Position numbers and translations under genes: made by a program | The notes under the pieces: model-generated | What the model was told of the DNA's origin: nothing | The model's database searches: none | What the model saw: only the letters and a program-made list of their open reading frames with translations | Shown: piece by piece, positions 13,901 to 26,934 of the stretch | How the letters are laid out: each line of letters starts with the position of its first letter | Numbering within the stretch: the stretch's first letter is position 1 | Origin: Litomosoides sigmodontis | Taxonomy: Eukaryota > Nematoda > Chromadorea > Rhabditida > Onchocercidae | Direction: 5' to 3' | Length of the DNA stretch: 64,000 nucleotides | Assembly (NCBI GenBank): GCA_963070105.1 | Contig: OY718807.1 | Coordinates: 5,367,001-5,431,000 of the forward strand

Positions 13901-16900
13901 TTGTTTGAAAAAGATATATGTGTTTACAGAGATAATCTGGAATGGATAAGCAAAGCAACGAATTGGAACAAATTCAATGCTGTAGCTTCACTTGGACTTA
14001 TTCATAAGGTTATTTTTCTAAATGTTTCAGAAGGTTTGTTGATTTTTCTGCTTTATATGATGTTCTACTATTATTTTTTAAGGGCCATGAAGCGAATGCG
14101 TTGAAGTTATTAGATCCATATTTACCAAAGGGCGAAGCTGATCAATTTGGATTTAAGGAAGGTGGCTCCTTATATGCCTACGGTATGTCTTCATGTGTTA
14201 GTAATAAATTTTTTCTGAAATTACTGGGAAATATTAACGTAAAGTACCAATCGTAGGTCTAAGAATTGCTTCCCTGTATATTTTGAGAAAAAATGGAAGT
14301 ATGTAGAAATAGTTTCTCTTCGGTCAAATTATGTTGATTTTAGGACTGATTCACGCAAATCACGGTAGTGCTGAAGTAATTGCTTATCTTCGAGATCAGT
14401 TATTGAAGGCGACAACATCAGCGGCGCGTCATGGCGCCTGCCTTGGTCTTGGTTTGGCTGCAATGGGAACTCATGACGAACAAGCTAGTTTACTAATTTA
14501 TTATTGTATTTGTTCGCTTTCCAATTTTTTTTGCTAAAATTTGTCATTTGTTTTTATTTTAGCTTATAAAACTATATGAAAAATCTCTTTACTTCGTTAA
14601 AGATTTTGAGTTTCTTATGGTAAGTCATCTTGTTAGCAACTTTCAGGTATTTGTACAATTGCGTGATTGTTTATATCAAGATGATGCAGTAACAGGTGAA
14701 GCTGCTGGTCTCGCGATGGGTCTTGTAATGGTTGGAGGAATGCAAACAGAAGCTTATCAGGAAATGGTACAGTATGTGTGCGATACACAACATGATAAAA
14801 TTCAGCGTGGTTTACGTACAGGCATCTCCCTACTTGCCTATGGTGAATTTTGCCTTCTGTTTTATCTTTTGAGTAACATACAAATTTAATTTAAAATATA
14901 TGGTAAATATATGGTTGTACGTGTCCATTACGTTATACAGGTCATTTTTTAACAAGTTTATGGCATAAAAAACTTTAATCATCGTTTATTGGACAATAAT
15001 AGGGTCATAATGCTCTCTTATTTTGTTGGAAGCATTTTTTTGCATTTGTAACAACATGAAGAATAGTCGTGATGACACTGTAAAAAAGAATTTCAGTTTG
15101 TTAAATTCATTCACTAGGTTTTAAATTGTTTATTGTATTTTTAGGACAACAAGAAGAAGCGGAAAAACTAATAGCCCCGTTATTAGAGCACAAGTCAAAC
15201 GCAGTATTGCGCTCAACTGCAGTTTGCATGCTTGCGATGGCCTACGCAGGGTCAGGTAAAGCAGATGTAGTTCGACGATTGTTGGCTAAAGTAGCCGCTG
15301 ATCCAAATCAAGATGTAAAACGTTTTGCTGTCATCGCGATCGGTTTCGTTCTTAGCAAGTTAGTTTATTTTTAATGAATCACTTTGAGGTACTTAAATAT
15401 GAATTTCGAAAAATGAATACTGGTCTCACAACCTATTTTAGTCACATTACATTAGTTTAACGAATCTTTCAAAGTTGACATACCTTTCCTTTTTTACTTG
15501 CATACTTTTTATACTTCTACTAGCTTATTTTAAAGTTTCACATCTTTATCGCACAATTCTGCACAATGGAAATCAATTTTGCATCCTTAATTGTGTTTAT
15601 AAGTTACCGATCTAAGAATTACATTTTGTATGAACCAAAAACTCTGCAAAGGAAGGAAGGAGGCAAAGAGAATATAGATGGTTTTTTCTATTAATGTTGT
15701 ACTCAAACTTTCTGAAAATCATGAAATTTATCAATTATATTTGTTTGCTGTAATATCCCTGTCGATCCTTTTGTGTGGATTGCTAGATCGCAGATTTACC
15801 TTGGTCTCAGTTCTATTTTGTTCAGCATTATGCAAAGAAGCACACTCGGCAAAATTTGACTTTTATTGTGGTTATTTACTTCAAAGCAAGAGCAAATAGA
15901 TGTGATATAATATAACGGTAATAAAACGTTATCTGCGAGGCCCAATTAACGTTTAACGAAGTCTTAGAATTAAGATCACTTTGAGTGGATTTTTAAACAC
16001 TTCCAATAGTTCTGTCCGTAGTACCTGCAAAAGACAGCCTTGCTTTTTCTGCTATAATAACATATTATAATGTCACATATTAAAAACATTTTTTTAAATA
16101 ATTTTATGACCAAACTGAGTGGCTGTTGTCCGTCGTAAAGAGCAAATTATAGATTATGCTACTTTTAGTGTCAAATTGTATTTGAGGAGAAAAAACGTCA
16201 AAATTGCCAGTTTAGAGAAAGAAAGCCTAAATTTACATTTCCCTTCGCAATTTCTGATTCTTATGAGGACTGTTAGTGGAAAGTATTTCGCTTGTAATAA
16301 TTTATATTTTATTTGTTCGGGCGACTATTTGCTTATAATAGATCTTCAAAATTTCAAGATAGGAACGGGATTGTTTCAGCATGTCTTGCTTAGTTGCTTG
16401 TAACAAAATTTAATGCCTTACATTACCATTATTTAAGTCTTCATTTTGTTTCGAACCAGTGTTATGCAAACTTCTTAACCTTTCCACATGAGGTGTGTTG
16501 TCTTGAGCGTGTTTTGTGTTTGACGATTCAATATAGTGTATGCATTCTTGTCAGGCAGGCCACTTATTCTGCTTGTTGCTAGTAGTGAGCTATTCGTCTG
16601 TACTGACTGCGCAGAGTGTTTCTGTTGTGAAAATTTCCGCTTTTCTAAATTTTTGTTGTAGCTTAGGTCATGTACTTCCCGTTGCGAATCGAGTCGATCA
16701 TTTGTAGCCCTGAAACTTGTGGGAGGTATTTGTAATTTATTTGTTTCAATTATAAATTTTAACTAAAAAACAAAAGAACATCGTCCCTTTTTTACTTTCG
16801 AAAAAGAAAAAAATAAACTCCGACAGCTTGAACATAGAAAACATATTGCAAGAGCTTAAACATAGAGAAAAGGAAGAAAAAGCTGTTCGATTTGAGTTTG

Positions 16901-19900
16901 GAATATTGAAGGCATTGCATGCGTGAATCCCAATACACTCAATTATCTCAATGAATCAGTTAATTTATCAATATTTGTCTTTATTGTTATTGGATCCCGG
17001 CTATGGATCGGCAAGTCTCTTAAGTATATTCATAGGCGCTTAAGCAGTGATCATAACACTTACATCCGTCTTGAGTAGTAACTGCCAGCGTAAGTATTCC
17101 GAATCGAATGGGTACACTGACAGCGGAGAACTCGAAAGATTGTTCGTCGAAATTGTCTAAAAATTAAATATGTGATGATTCGCATCGCACCGAACATTCA
17201 TTCTTAAATTAGTCTCACATGGAATCTTTTCTGCCCAAATATGCAGATTTTTTTGCGCTCATATTTTCCTCCAAAAACAGAAATTTATCACCATTGCAAT
17301 GTTTTCACTAATTTTCCTGAATATCACTCTGTTTAGACTACAAACAAGTGCTTGTTAACTATAGCTGAATCGTATTTTTCTTCATAACTTGCAAAAGACG
17401 TCATGCTATAATATTACTGTTGTTTTGCATAATTTTCGAGATGTATTTGACGAACCTATTAAAAATTGTGTAAATGAGAGGATTGATGGTGCTGGAGAAA
17501 TACCCTAACCATATGAAGAAAGACTCTATCGTTGGCGGCAAAGCACATCGTTCGCCGCAAAAGCCAAATGCAAGATTAGCACCAAAAAATGGCGTCCAAC
17601 AAATAAAAAAACATGCAAATATAATGGCTAGTACACGTATTGCCTGAAATGAAATTGCTTAATATCTCGAACTAGGAGTGTAGGAATTTTCATCTAAACA
17701 CTTGCTGTCAATATGTACATCATATTATAATTATCTAAAGCTTTGTTGGCATCAAACGAGAAACTTCAGGAATCCAAAAATGATAAAAATGAAATTCGAT
17801 TTATAAGGCGTTCCAACTTTGTGTTCATTGGTGAGTTCGGTGTTGTGCTTTTGAATTGCCTCTTTTCTGGATATTTTATCACCTCTAGCAAAGATTGCCA
17901 CTTCCACACATTTTCGCAACTTACTTAAGCGATTTTTTTCAAACTGTAACAGAAACTGATATGTAATGAATGAATATTTTTCAGATATACTGACCTACTG
18001 AAGGAATGAATGGCATAGACCTTTGCGTAATGGTGTAGTTTAGTGAAACGTAACTAGCAAGAGTAACACAATTGGAAAAATTGAATCATTTTTTTCAAAA
18101 CATTTTGTTATAACGAATAGAGATTTATTCAGATATTTTCCTATCCATCTCTTCTTGTTTTCTTATCATTTTTAGGGAAAAAATCATCCTGTTTCACTAA
18201 CCATTTCCATTTGTTCTCTGGAATACATCGGTTTTATAATCTCTTTGTTTCGTTCAAATGGGATAACATTTTGAAGGCTGCAAAAATCGTTAAATGAACT
18301 GACAACTCAATTTCGGTATCGGTAAAGTACAAAGGAAACAATTTAAGATGTTAACTTCTTCATACAGCAAGTGGCCACATGATTTTTTATTTGTCTAAAA
18401 GTTGTTAGATGTTTGCGGCATGAAAGTCTCGCATTTCATCTATTTTTTATCAATGTTGTTAGTTGTTATTTCCAGTGGAATCAGCTCATTTTTGACAAGC
18501 TTAGACAATATTACACTCCTTTGCGCCTTTTTATCCTTTTTTTTTTATTATAGTGAACTCATTTATCCTGCTTTGTTCTTAGTATAACAGTAAAGAGAAG
18601 GAATGAACCTAAAGGCTTTAAACAGGAACTTATGTTTTTTTGTCTTAAGGTACCGTAAAAGACCTACTTCTCGGGAGTGTAGGTACGCTGCGTGTAGGTA
18701 CGTCTCAGGGTAAATGCTTCGCTGTAATTGTTGCTAGCAGTCCCTTGGTGACCAGTGACTGTTGGTTGTTGTTTGAGAAGACTTGTAGTGCGGACATAAG
18801 TAATTACCATTATAAGAAGTGGTATCAGAAATGCAGATGTCGATCCATAAATCATGTAGTAACGGTTAGTAATGCGGCATATGTTATCGTCGAATATATT
18901 ACGTGAATCAATAAGGGCCATGATAGCAATGGGACAGGAGATCAGTATCGTTGCTATCCAAACAGAAGCTAACTTCATAACTATCGACGTCTTTGATTTA
19001 TCACGAGCCTTTAAAGGTTTCGAAATTCCTAAAATTATAATTTTTATATTAACGGTTCTGCTCTTCGAATTTTCAGCTATCCTAGCGGTGGTTTCTTTGT
19101 TAGGATTATGGGTTTATTGATCAGTATTCAATGTTCAGTGTAGTGGTATGGTATGTATTATGAGATAAACAAATACCGAGATATCGGTCTATCGAAATAG
19201 CAGACATATGTACAATACTGGCAGTACAAAAAAACACGTCGGCATATACGTAAAGTAAGCACATCAAAAAACTCCACATCCACATCCCTGCAAATTCATG
19301 TTTATTACAATTTTAAGCTCGAATGAAAACAGAATTGATGAAATAATAGTTAGATGAAAGAAGGCGAGAAGTAATAGAATTCCTTTCCTATGCAACATTC
19401 ACAACCCTAACTTTTGTACATTTGCTTTTTTCTACCATCAAATTCTTTTATTCATTTTACGCTCATTTTTTATTTTCGTTTCTGAGTGAATCGATACCTA
19501 TGCAGTAACCTTTAAACCTCTAATACTAATTTGCTTCGTTTTACATTGTCTCGGTTTTCATTCTTCCTTTGTTTATCCCTTCGCATGCGATTCTTGTTGT
19601 AATCAATGCAGTAATCATACTGCCTCCGATGAAAATAAGACGAGCACTCTTTTTACTTGCGTAAACTGATCTTATGACTTCAAAATTTTACAAAATTTCT
19701 AACTTACACAAAACTTTAAATATAGGCGAGTTTTTTTTTTTGGAAATTCCTTGTGCTTTTTCATCCTTCCACAAAATGTTTGCTTCCTATATTTTTCTGT
19801 CTGCGGATTACATTTTGGGATCGAATTTATCGAAAGACTTCATGTCACTGTTTACAAATTCGAAATAGTAACGTTTTTATAACTTTATTTGTATTTTAGC

Positions 19901-22900
19901 TTTAAACTGCCAATTATGTCCTTACCTTGATGTACTTCAACGGCGATGCTAATTGGCATTACCAGACCGCATACGAACAAGTCAGTTAGGGTTAGTGAGA
20001 ATAGCAAATAATTAGGGATATTCTGTAGCCTTCTATTGAATTTAATTGCCATACATACAAGTAAATTGCCTAATAAACCAGTAGCACAGAGCAGTAGTAA
20101 GAATAAAATAGCAAAGATATTGGGCGCTTCAGTTGTTTGCGAAGGTTCATAAAGTTCTTGTACTGCTTCCTGATCCCAAGTAACAGACATGTAATACTAG
20201 GAATAATAATACAGGTACGTGCAGGGGTCCTACCAAGTACATCTAGGCTCACTCTTTCGCGGTTGAGAGCCAGGTGATAATAGCGTCATCAACGTTGGCG
20301 GTGATGATAATAGCGCTTAGAGAGGTTATTTAAAAAAAGCAGTAGCAACAGCAAAAATACAATCTTTTCGTGAGTTTTCTTTGAATGCTGCCTGAAATGT
20401 TTATGAAATTGCGACAGCCTAGCAGTCACGAACAGGAGGACAGTGATGAAGATAGAGGATGATAGCCTTGTGCTATCCATCTCTTTCCTTCTCTCTTCCT
20501 CCGCACGTATGTGCTATCCACCAACATTTCCGATACTTTTCATTACCTTGCTGATGATCCCAGGACGGCGCTACTCCCATGATGCTAACCTCCACCATTT
20601 CATGTAACCGTTGATCAGGAAGGTCATTCTGGATACTATGAGATATGTTCAACAAAACAGCAACATCTTTCGCAAATGAGATGGCAATCAATCTTCCTAA
20701 TGCTTATGATTTCACCTGTTTCAACCAGCCCTCGATACTGCTACTTGCCTGTAGTGATAGTGACCAGAGGGAGGATAAGTTCGTTCTGAATTCTAGCTCA
20801 GATTTCTCAGCTTTGAAGAAATATGCATTACGTTTTCGGCGACATCATCAACATTACTAGCAGCAGCAACAGGAGCAACGTAGCGTAAATTAAGCAGAAT
20901 AATTTTATGTCGTAGTGTTGCACTTTCAGCAATCCTACACTACAATTATTTCAAGTATTTTCGTTGGATTGATTTTTTGTTTCAGAACGGTTGCTCACAT
21001 TTTTAATGAAATTCTCTGAGTTCGGATGCTAGCATTCTAGGATTTGCTTAAATGAGTGTGTTTCCGATGAGAAAAATTTGTCCTTGTAACTGTTTGCCAT
21101 TTTTACAGTGAGTGATTCCTATAAGTGTCTTATTACTGCATCTACTGGCGACGTTTGCCTAGAGTTTAGGTCTCTGCAACATGCGCATATACTAAAAATT
21201 GCTGGAACAAATCTTAATCCAGTTTAATCTATAGGTTTTTTTCTTCCGAGAATGAAGCAGTTAAATATAGAAAATATCCTATTGCTTTTGGTTGTAAGGC
21301 GAATGGATGCAAATGAGGAGTGTTGATGATTGATTTAATAAGTGACGAAAGGGCGAGGCTATCTGACCGGTCTTACTTAATGAAAGCAGCTGCGAAAAGC
21401 TTATAAGAAGCATTAGGCGAGTAGATGTTATTGTGAACTCAGTATGGTAGTGGATGCTCCGTTGATTGGCTGACTGATTGATGCGCAGTTTTAGTGCACT
21501 TTGCACATTTCATTTATTATAAAAAATGAAAAAGAAGGCTATAATGTATAGTAAAGGTTGTGATGTTAGATAACCACTTCACATATCATCTAATGAATGC
21601 TGCTTTCAGTGTACTTATTACATAGTTTTAGCTTCGAGCATCGCTTTGAATTCCTTCGTAATTGCCGCGATGTCTCATTTATTCAAAATCTCCTAGGGTT
21701 AGGCGCCGTGATTCATATCAAGTAGAAAAGTAGTATGAACATCAAGCTAATACAATTTAAGAAGTTATGCAGTGAACTGAAAACATTATTCGGAAATATT
21801 TAAATTAAACTCTGTCCTTCCCATTATTTTTATTTTTATTCATTTTTTCGAATACCTAAAAATTACCAACTTACTTCATTTAAGTGATGCGGAGCAGTGT
21901 CTTAGTTATACGGGTATGTTAGCGGAGCATTTTAACCCACATGTGCGATATGGCGCTGCTATGGCACTAGGCATTTCTTGTGCAGGATCCGGTTATAAGG
22001 TATGTTTTTATGCCCTTAAGTTATTATCAGTCGAGTAGTATTTGTATTTGTATTAAGCAAAGGAAATCAGTGAATATTTATACGGTTTCTGAAAATCTCC
22101 CTAACAGTACAAAAAGACGAGAAGAAGAACAGGAAGATTATTGTTTGCGATTAGAGATTGGTCTCTCGCTGAACACTGTAGATCAAAAGGCGATGTAAGA
22201 GTTAGAACTTGTAGTTCCTGAATTTTCAGAAAGCTAAAGGATCATCGATGCATCCCTACATCTTTAGTAACAGTCGAACTGAGCTTCGAGGACTTGAGTA
22301 TGAAAGTTACGCCCAAGAGAAACTTAATGTTTGGTACTGTAGGAGCAAATAAAAAAATCAGACTAAGGAAATTAAGAAGGCAAGAGCGTGAAAAATGACA
22401 AAAACGGCTGTCCTGTGCTTTTGTCTTCCTGAGGCTTTAAGAGATGTTTTTCCCATTCATCGTCTTTAAAATTAATTAATATAATGTGAACAGAAGAAAT
22501 ATGACTTTAAGAGATGTTTTTTTTAAGAGATGAGGCTTTAAGAGATGTTTTTCCCATTCATCGTCTTTAAAATTAATTAATATAATGTGAACAGAAGAAA
22601 TATGACCTCTTCGCCACAATTTAGGAAGCCATTGCATTGCTTGATCCGCTGTTGAACGCCAAGGAAAACTTTGTCCGACAGGGTGCAGTCATTGCGTTAT
22701 CATTCATTCTAATTCAACAAACAGACTCAATCTGTCCGAAAGTGAACGAATTCCGAAGAACATTGACGAAGGTAGTGATGATAGGACTTCTCATTTCTAC
22801 ATTAAATTCATAGCCGTTACGAGCATACTGAGTAATTTTATCTGCGATAGGGGATGTATGACATCAAATGATAGCTTGACTTTGATATTTGATCAGTTGA

Positions 22901-25144
22901 GGGTATTTTATTACTTTATTTTTGCTCATTTATATCTTTCGCTCTTACTCCCATTTATTGTTCCTTTATTTTAGATGATAACCGAAAAAGGGGAAGATTC
23001 AATCACGAAACTAGGCGCAATCCTTGCTCAAGGTATCATCGATGCTGGCGGTCGTAACGTCACGATATCACTTCATAATCGCAACGGTCATCCTGACATG
23101 CCAAGTGTTGTTGGAACATTCGTATTCCTTCAATATTGGTATTGGCATTCCTTGACACATTTTTCGTCACTAGCATTCAAACCAACATGTGTGATTGGTC
23201 TTAATCTTAATCTTGAAGTTCGTTCTATTTCAGTATTTTCTCACGCATGACTCTAGCGATCATATTCACTTAAGTATTTAGTATTCACTTAAGATTATTT
23301 TAAACTCGTCACTCTTGCAGAATTCAGATAAATGAATGTGGTCAAAATCAAATATTGTGCATTGAGCATTATCGCAGCACACTGTTTCTTCCATTTTTTA
23401 AAAAAAACTGTTAGATGCAAAATCTTCCCCAGCATAGTTATTGCTAGTAAGTGACAGCTATTTTTTATTTAGATGCCGAAAACGGAATTTCGTTGCAATG
23501 CAAAACCTTCAACTTTTGCGTATCCACCACCTTTGGAAGAGAAGAAAAAAGAAGAAAATGAGAAGGTATTTTAGTGTTTGTTAAAAAAATCAAATGCGAA
23601 AAAAGAAGAATGCTTGTAATACATGTATTTAAGGTTCCAAATTAGTAGGGATTAGAAGATTCATCTAACCGACAAAAAAGGCTATTTTACTCTTTTTATT
23701 TTCGTTTTGCTAAAACTTTGATGTATTAGTCTAATACTAATACTGTAGGTATGCAAGAACTTAATATAAATTCAATATGAAAAAATCAATTATTCTTAGG
23801 TGGAGACGGCGGTTCTTTCTGTAAGTCACAAAAAGAAAAATTTAATTCTTGATCGGTCCAGTGCTACTGCGGTCAAAGAAGAAGCAAAAATTAAGGATGA
23901 AAAAGCAGAAAAAGACAACGAAGAGGAAATGGAGGTTGACAGTACGCATGCTGCAGCAGTTGTAGCTGATTCTTCAGCAGTTGTTCTTACTGCAACTGCT
24001 TTGAACTCGGAACATAAATTAACTGAATCAAAGAAGTACGTGTGTGATATGCGTCTAGGAAGTGTTCAATGTTTTTTTGTAGCCACTAAATGAATTACGT
24101 TGATGATTATTTTTGCATGGATGACTACATGTCTTTTTAATTTATTAGACGAAAAGGATTTTATGAACTTATTTGAGTCCAACATGGTTTTCTACTTTGT
24201 CTTCCCTAAACATTTCTTTCCTAGCTACCATGTAACTCGACATATTAAAGCGAAAGACTGAAAGATTTGTTTGAGATTGCAGTTTCACTTTTTCAGTGTT
24301 TTCTGATTATCGTAATAATCTTGCTTCAAGTGATGGAGTTTTATGATGACATTTTCCTTGACCAGATTTTTTCAGCAAAGAGCCAGAACCAACGAACTAT
24401 ACTCTGCAAAATCCAGCTCGTATTGTTCGCTTACAGTTAAAAACTTTGCAAATGACAGAAAATAATCGGTACAAACCATTGAAAGCACTCTCACAGGGTG
24501 GAATAATTATGCTTCGTGACAAGAAAGCTGGACAGGAGAAGGTTTATAATTGATTTAAACAAGTTTACAGTTGAAGCGAATTGCATTTTCTAGCAGCGGC
24601 CACTTATGTGAGGGTGTAAGTTCGTCGGAACTGTTTGTTATCCACTGGAAAAGTTCTTCTAGTAATGTTAGGGGAGCGAACTTCCATTCAGAGAGGTATC
24701 GAGTGCAATAAGGCTGTCGAAAATCTTGCTAATAAGGAAGGCATCAGTCTACCAGTCGTAAATTGACCGAACCTCTAAGGCATGCTTGTGCTGTCACAAC
24801 AACAATCAACCGATGACTGTAGTAGGTCGTATGTAACATATTACATGGTAACGCACTCACTTTCACTTCCTCTATCCCACCACAGTGCAGCTAAGCTATC
24901 CTGGCTTTCCCCACGTGATTCTGAAAAAATGGTGGGGAATTATCGATCCTACCTTATTAGGCATATAATGTTTAAAATAGCTGAGAGAAAAATAGTTTAA
25001 AATAGCTTTTTTTTAATCTTTGATGGTTTTCAGGAAGAAATTGTAGCATTAGCAGCAGCTGGAGGGACACGCGTTGAAGGCAAAGACAGTTCAGAAGAGG
25101 CGAAACCGCATACTCCTTTTGAAATCAGCATCACTTCATACTGA
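10912..25144 (+). CDS. rpn-2: 26S proteasome non-ATPase regulatory subunit RPN2 / PSMD1
   Basis: The large scaffold subunit of the 19S regulatory particle base. It organises the substrate entry side and docks ubiquitin-receptor subunits. Visible exons are about 10912-11105 ([14 protein letters not shown]), 11179-11296, 11513-11708, 11962-12177 ([20 protein letters not shown]), 12506-12690, 12797-12900, 13073-13257, 13466-13675 ([18 protein letters not shown]), 13928-14008 ([12 protein letters not shown]), 14083-14180, 14343-14485 ([12 protein letters not shown]), 14647-14840 ([19 protein letters not shown]), 15145-15358, then after a 6.5-kb intron 21885-22000 ([20 protein letters not shown]), 22624-22770, 22975-23220 ([21 protein letters not shown]), 23474-23565 ([12 protein letters not shown]), 23802-24035 (charged linker), 24365-24540 and 25034-25144. 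The proteasome/cyclosome repeats are clear and continuous. The initiator exon is not found. The linker coded at 12660-13260 is divergent and its exon borders are approximate. Confidence 0.92.
15359..21884 (+). other. 6526-nt intron of rpn-2 that hosts an antisense receptor gene
   Basis: The donor is GTTAGT at 15359 and the acceptor is TTCATTTAAG ending at 21884. Joining the flanks gives [19 protein letters not shown] in frame, as in the PSMD1 family. It is far longer than the other introns in the gene. The part 17060-20190 is filled by a minus-strand GPCR. The part 15359-17059 shows nothing I can support. The part 20191-21884 lies upstream of the receptor and probably contains its promoter and 5' UTR. 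Confidence 0.85.
17060..20190 (-). CDS. ser-1: 5-HT2-type serotonin receptor (class A amine GPCR), nested in an rpn-2 intron
   Basis: A plasma-membrane receptor expected to bind a biogenic amine and couple to Gq. Seven exons join in one frame to 407 residues: 20190-19926, 19287-19177, 19028-18668, 18277-18202, 17943-17818, 17643-17456, 17156-17060. TM1 has [13 protein letters not shown]2 [11 protein letters not shown]3 runs from the disulfide Cys to the amine-binding Asp (CLLYVYAD) and on to AISIDRYLG, with IC loop 2 [16 protein letters not shown]2 holds the partner Cys ([10 protein letters not shown]). TM5 is [12 protein letters not shown], after a ...YGST segment like that of 5-HT2 receptors. 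IC loop 3 is about 100 residues and ends ELTNEHK. TM6 is [10 protein letters not shown] and TM7 is [17 protein letters not shown] short basic tail ([13 protein letters not shown]) ends at TAA. Similarity to vertebrate 5-HT2 receptors at TM3, TM5-NEHK and TM7 supports this subtype; C. elegans SER-1 is the likely orthologue. The tail is short for that family, so further 3' splice forms are possible. Confidence 0.85.
22430..22606. repeat. Direct duplication of 76 nt in an rpn-2 intron
   Basis: The segment 22430-22505 recurs essentially without change at 22531-22606, beginning TGAGGCTTTAAGAGATG and ending ATATGAC. Between them lies a partial third piece (TTTAAGAGATG, TTAAGAGATGAGG). It sits between the exon ending near 22000 and the exon starting at 22624, so it does not change the protein. 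Confidence 0.9.
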
Positions 25145-25873
25145 ACATTTTGCAATTTTTAAAATTTCATTCATTTTTCTGTTTGTATTCATTCATTTTA
25201 TATGAGAGGGAAGTGTATGGGTTCTTCAGAGAATAATTCGCTCATGTGTTCCCATGTATTCTTGTGTAAATGCATGTGAAGGCTTTTAGAAATTACTTTT
25301 GTCTCTCAATTGGTATAATCAATCTATCGTTACCTGTTCGTCCGATGCATACCATCCTATCCCATCATCTCTCTCTCTTTTGGCATTTGTCGATTTTATT
25401 AGTTCTGACAATAAAGACTTGCATGCAGTGTATTTTGCTAGCAATAAGTGAATAAAGTCTTCTCTTCTACTCATACAGCACTGCTGAACGAACGAAAGCA
25501 CTTCCGCTGTACGGTGGGTGACCGGGCTAGGGTCGGTTAAGCAAGTGGGATCTTATTTTTCATGGAGGCAGTCGTTCGTGGTGAAGGTGAAGCTTGGCAA
25601 ATGCATTGGAGTGGAGCGACTGGAACTGGTAGCTAGCTACCGGCTGGCCGTGCTTGTTTTGTCATTTCCTACCGTTAAGTGTAGATGTGTAGCAATGTGA
25701 GCAGGAAGGTTAAGGACATGGATAAGCTAGGTGGAATAGTGATTTGGTAGAGCGATAACGACTGAAAAGAAAAGACTGCTAGTACTTTAAAGGTAATTCT
25801 TCTAACCATGAGGTGCTTTTCAGATTGTCGACTCTCAGTCATTTTGCCATTGCATTTTCAGTAATTCTTTTGT
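25145..25873. other. rpn-2 to COA6 spacer
   Basis: This holds the rpn-2 3' UTR and the 5' side of COA6. A TTGCATTTTCAG at about 25850-25861, 12 nt before the COA6 ATG, fits a spliced-leader trans-splice acceptor. No other gene seen. Confidence 0.45.
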
Positions 25874-26725
25874 ATGTCTCGTGAGGAAGTTGGCTTGAAA
25901 GCAAGCAGACAACGGTGCTATCGATCACGTGACGAATATTTTAGATGCTACGAGGAACATAAAGCTTACAACGAATCGAAGTGTAAAAAGTTGAAGGAGA
26001 AATTCGAGAAGGATTGTCCTGCATCATGGGTATGCATACTTAACCACTGTATATGGGCATAACCCAAGATATGATGATAGCAGTGTGACCTGCAGGCATT
26101 CTGTAATCTTAATTTTACGATCTTTATTGGTCGTAAAATTATGATTCGGTTAATCGCAATTATAGCTTCTAAGTTATTTATTTTTTTCATTTCAGCTCCT
26201 TTACTTATACTATTTATTTGCTTAATTAAGGAGTCAAAATGACTATATAATAACCCTGAACTGTTATTTAAGGAATTTTTTCGACATTTGTGAATATAGT
26301 TGTTGCAAAACGAGGTCGACCTAGTGTACCCAAAACTCTCGACAAATAAATTCTTGAGTGCAAAGAAAACTCAAGTATAAAAGTTATCTCATCGCATAAG
26401 GAAGAAGCGTGGAATATACTGAATCCCTCTTCGTAAAACACCCTTCGTTTTGCGATGCTCCGAAATACTTGACATAATAAAAAAAATACTCCGAAACACT
26501 TGAAAGCACTTCAATATTTTTTTTCAGGTCCCACATTTCATTCGTAAACAGAACTACGAAAACTACAAAAAAAAGTTAGTGAACGAGGGAGTTTTACTGA
26601 CAGAAGTGAATGATGCTGATAAGGTGCAGAATTCTTCCTCATCTTCCTGTACTAGTGAGTTGAATTCTTTTAAATTCTTCTCACATGTTTTAAACGAGGA
26701 TTCCAAAGATTTGCTGATGAAGTGA
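25874..26725 (+). CDS. COA6: Cytochrome c oxidase assembly factor 6 (COA6), twin CX9C-type
   Basis: A small mitochondrial intermembrane-space protein needed for copper delivery to COX2 during complex IV assembly. Exon 1 is 25874-26029 (52 codons) and exon 2 is 26528-26725. The join reads CPASW-VPHFIRK, exactly where the family has CP-x-W-V-x-x-F. The cysteine motifs are CYRSRDEYFRC (CX9C) and CKKLKEKFEKDC (CX10C), the COA6 arrangement. The total is 117 residues, the usual size. The second exon stays open past the conserved part (KLVNEGV) for about 40 residues of Ser-rich tail to TGA; a shorter splice form ending near the CTAGTGAG at 26650 is possible. The gene starts 730 nt after rpn-2 ends and stops about 210 nt before the first PRORP exon seen. 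Confidence 0.85.
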
Positions 26726-26934
26726 CAAATGTTATATCCAACAATATAAACAATGATTTTCTGTTTTTTACCGCTAATTTTTTGAGTTTTCCTTAACTCA
26801 TGCAATAATAAATAAAAATATACTATCAATGAAATGGTAGCAATTGCTAATAATCAGTTCAACTCCGTCATATTGATAAGCTGGTACCAAGTATTAAATC
26901 ATTGCTAGTTGAATCAAACAAGCAATTGTTGTAG

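Noticed and set aside
15678..15899. Plus-strand open frame of 73 codons in the large rpn-2 intron
   Set aside because: No splice sites joining it to rpn-2, no recognisable motif; the rpn-2 frame joins cleanly across the intron without it.
20473..20691. Minus-strand open frame upstream of the receptor start
   Set aside because: Could not be joined to the receptor, whose ATG at 20190 already gives a full N-terminus before TM1; more likely 5' UTR or promoter.
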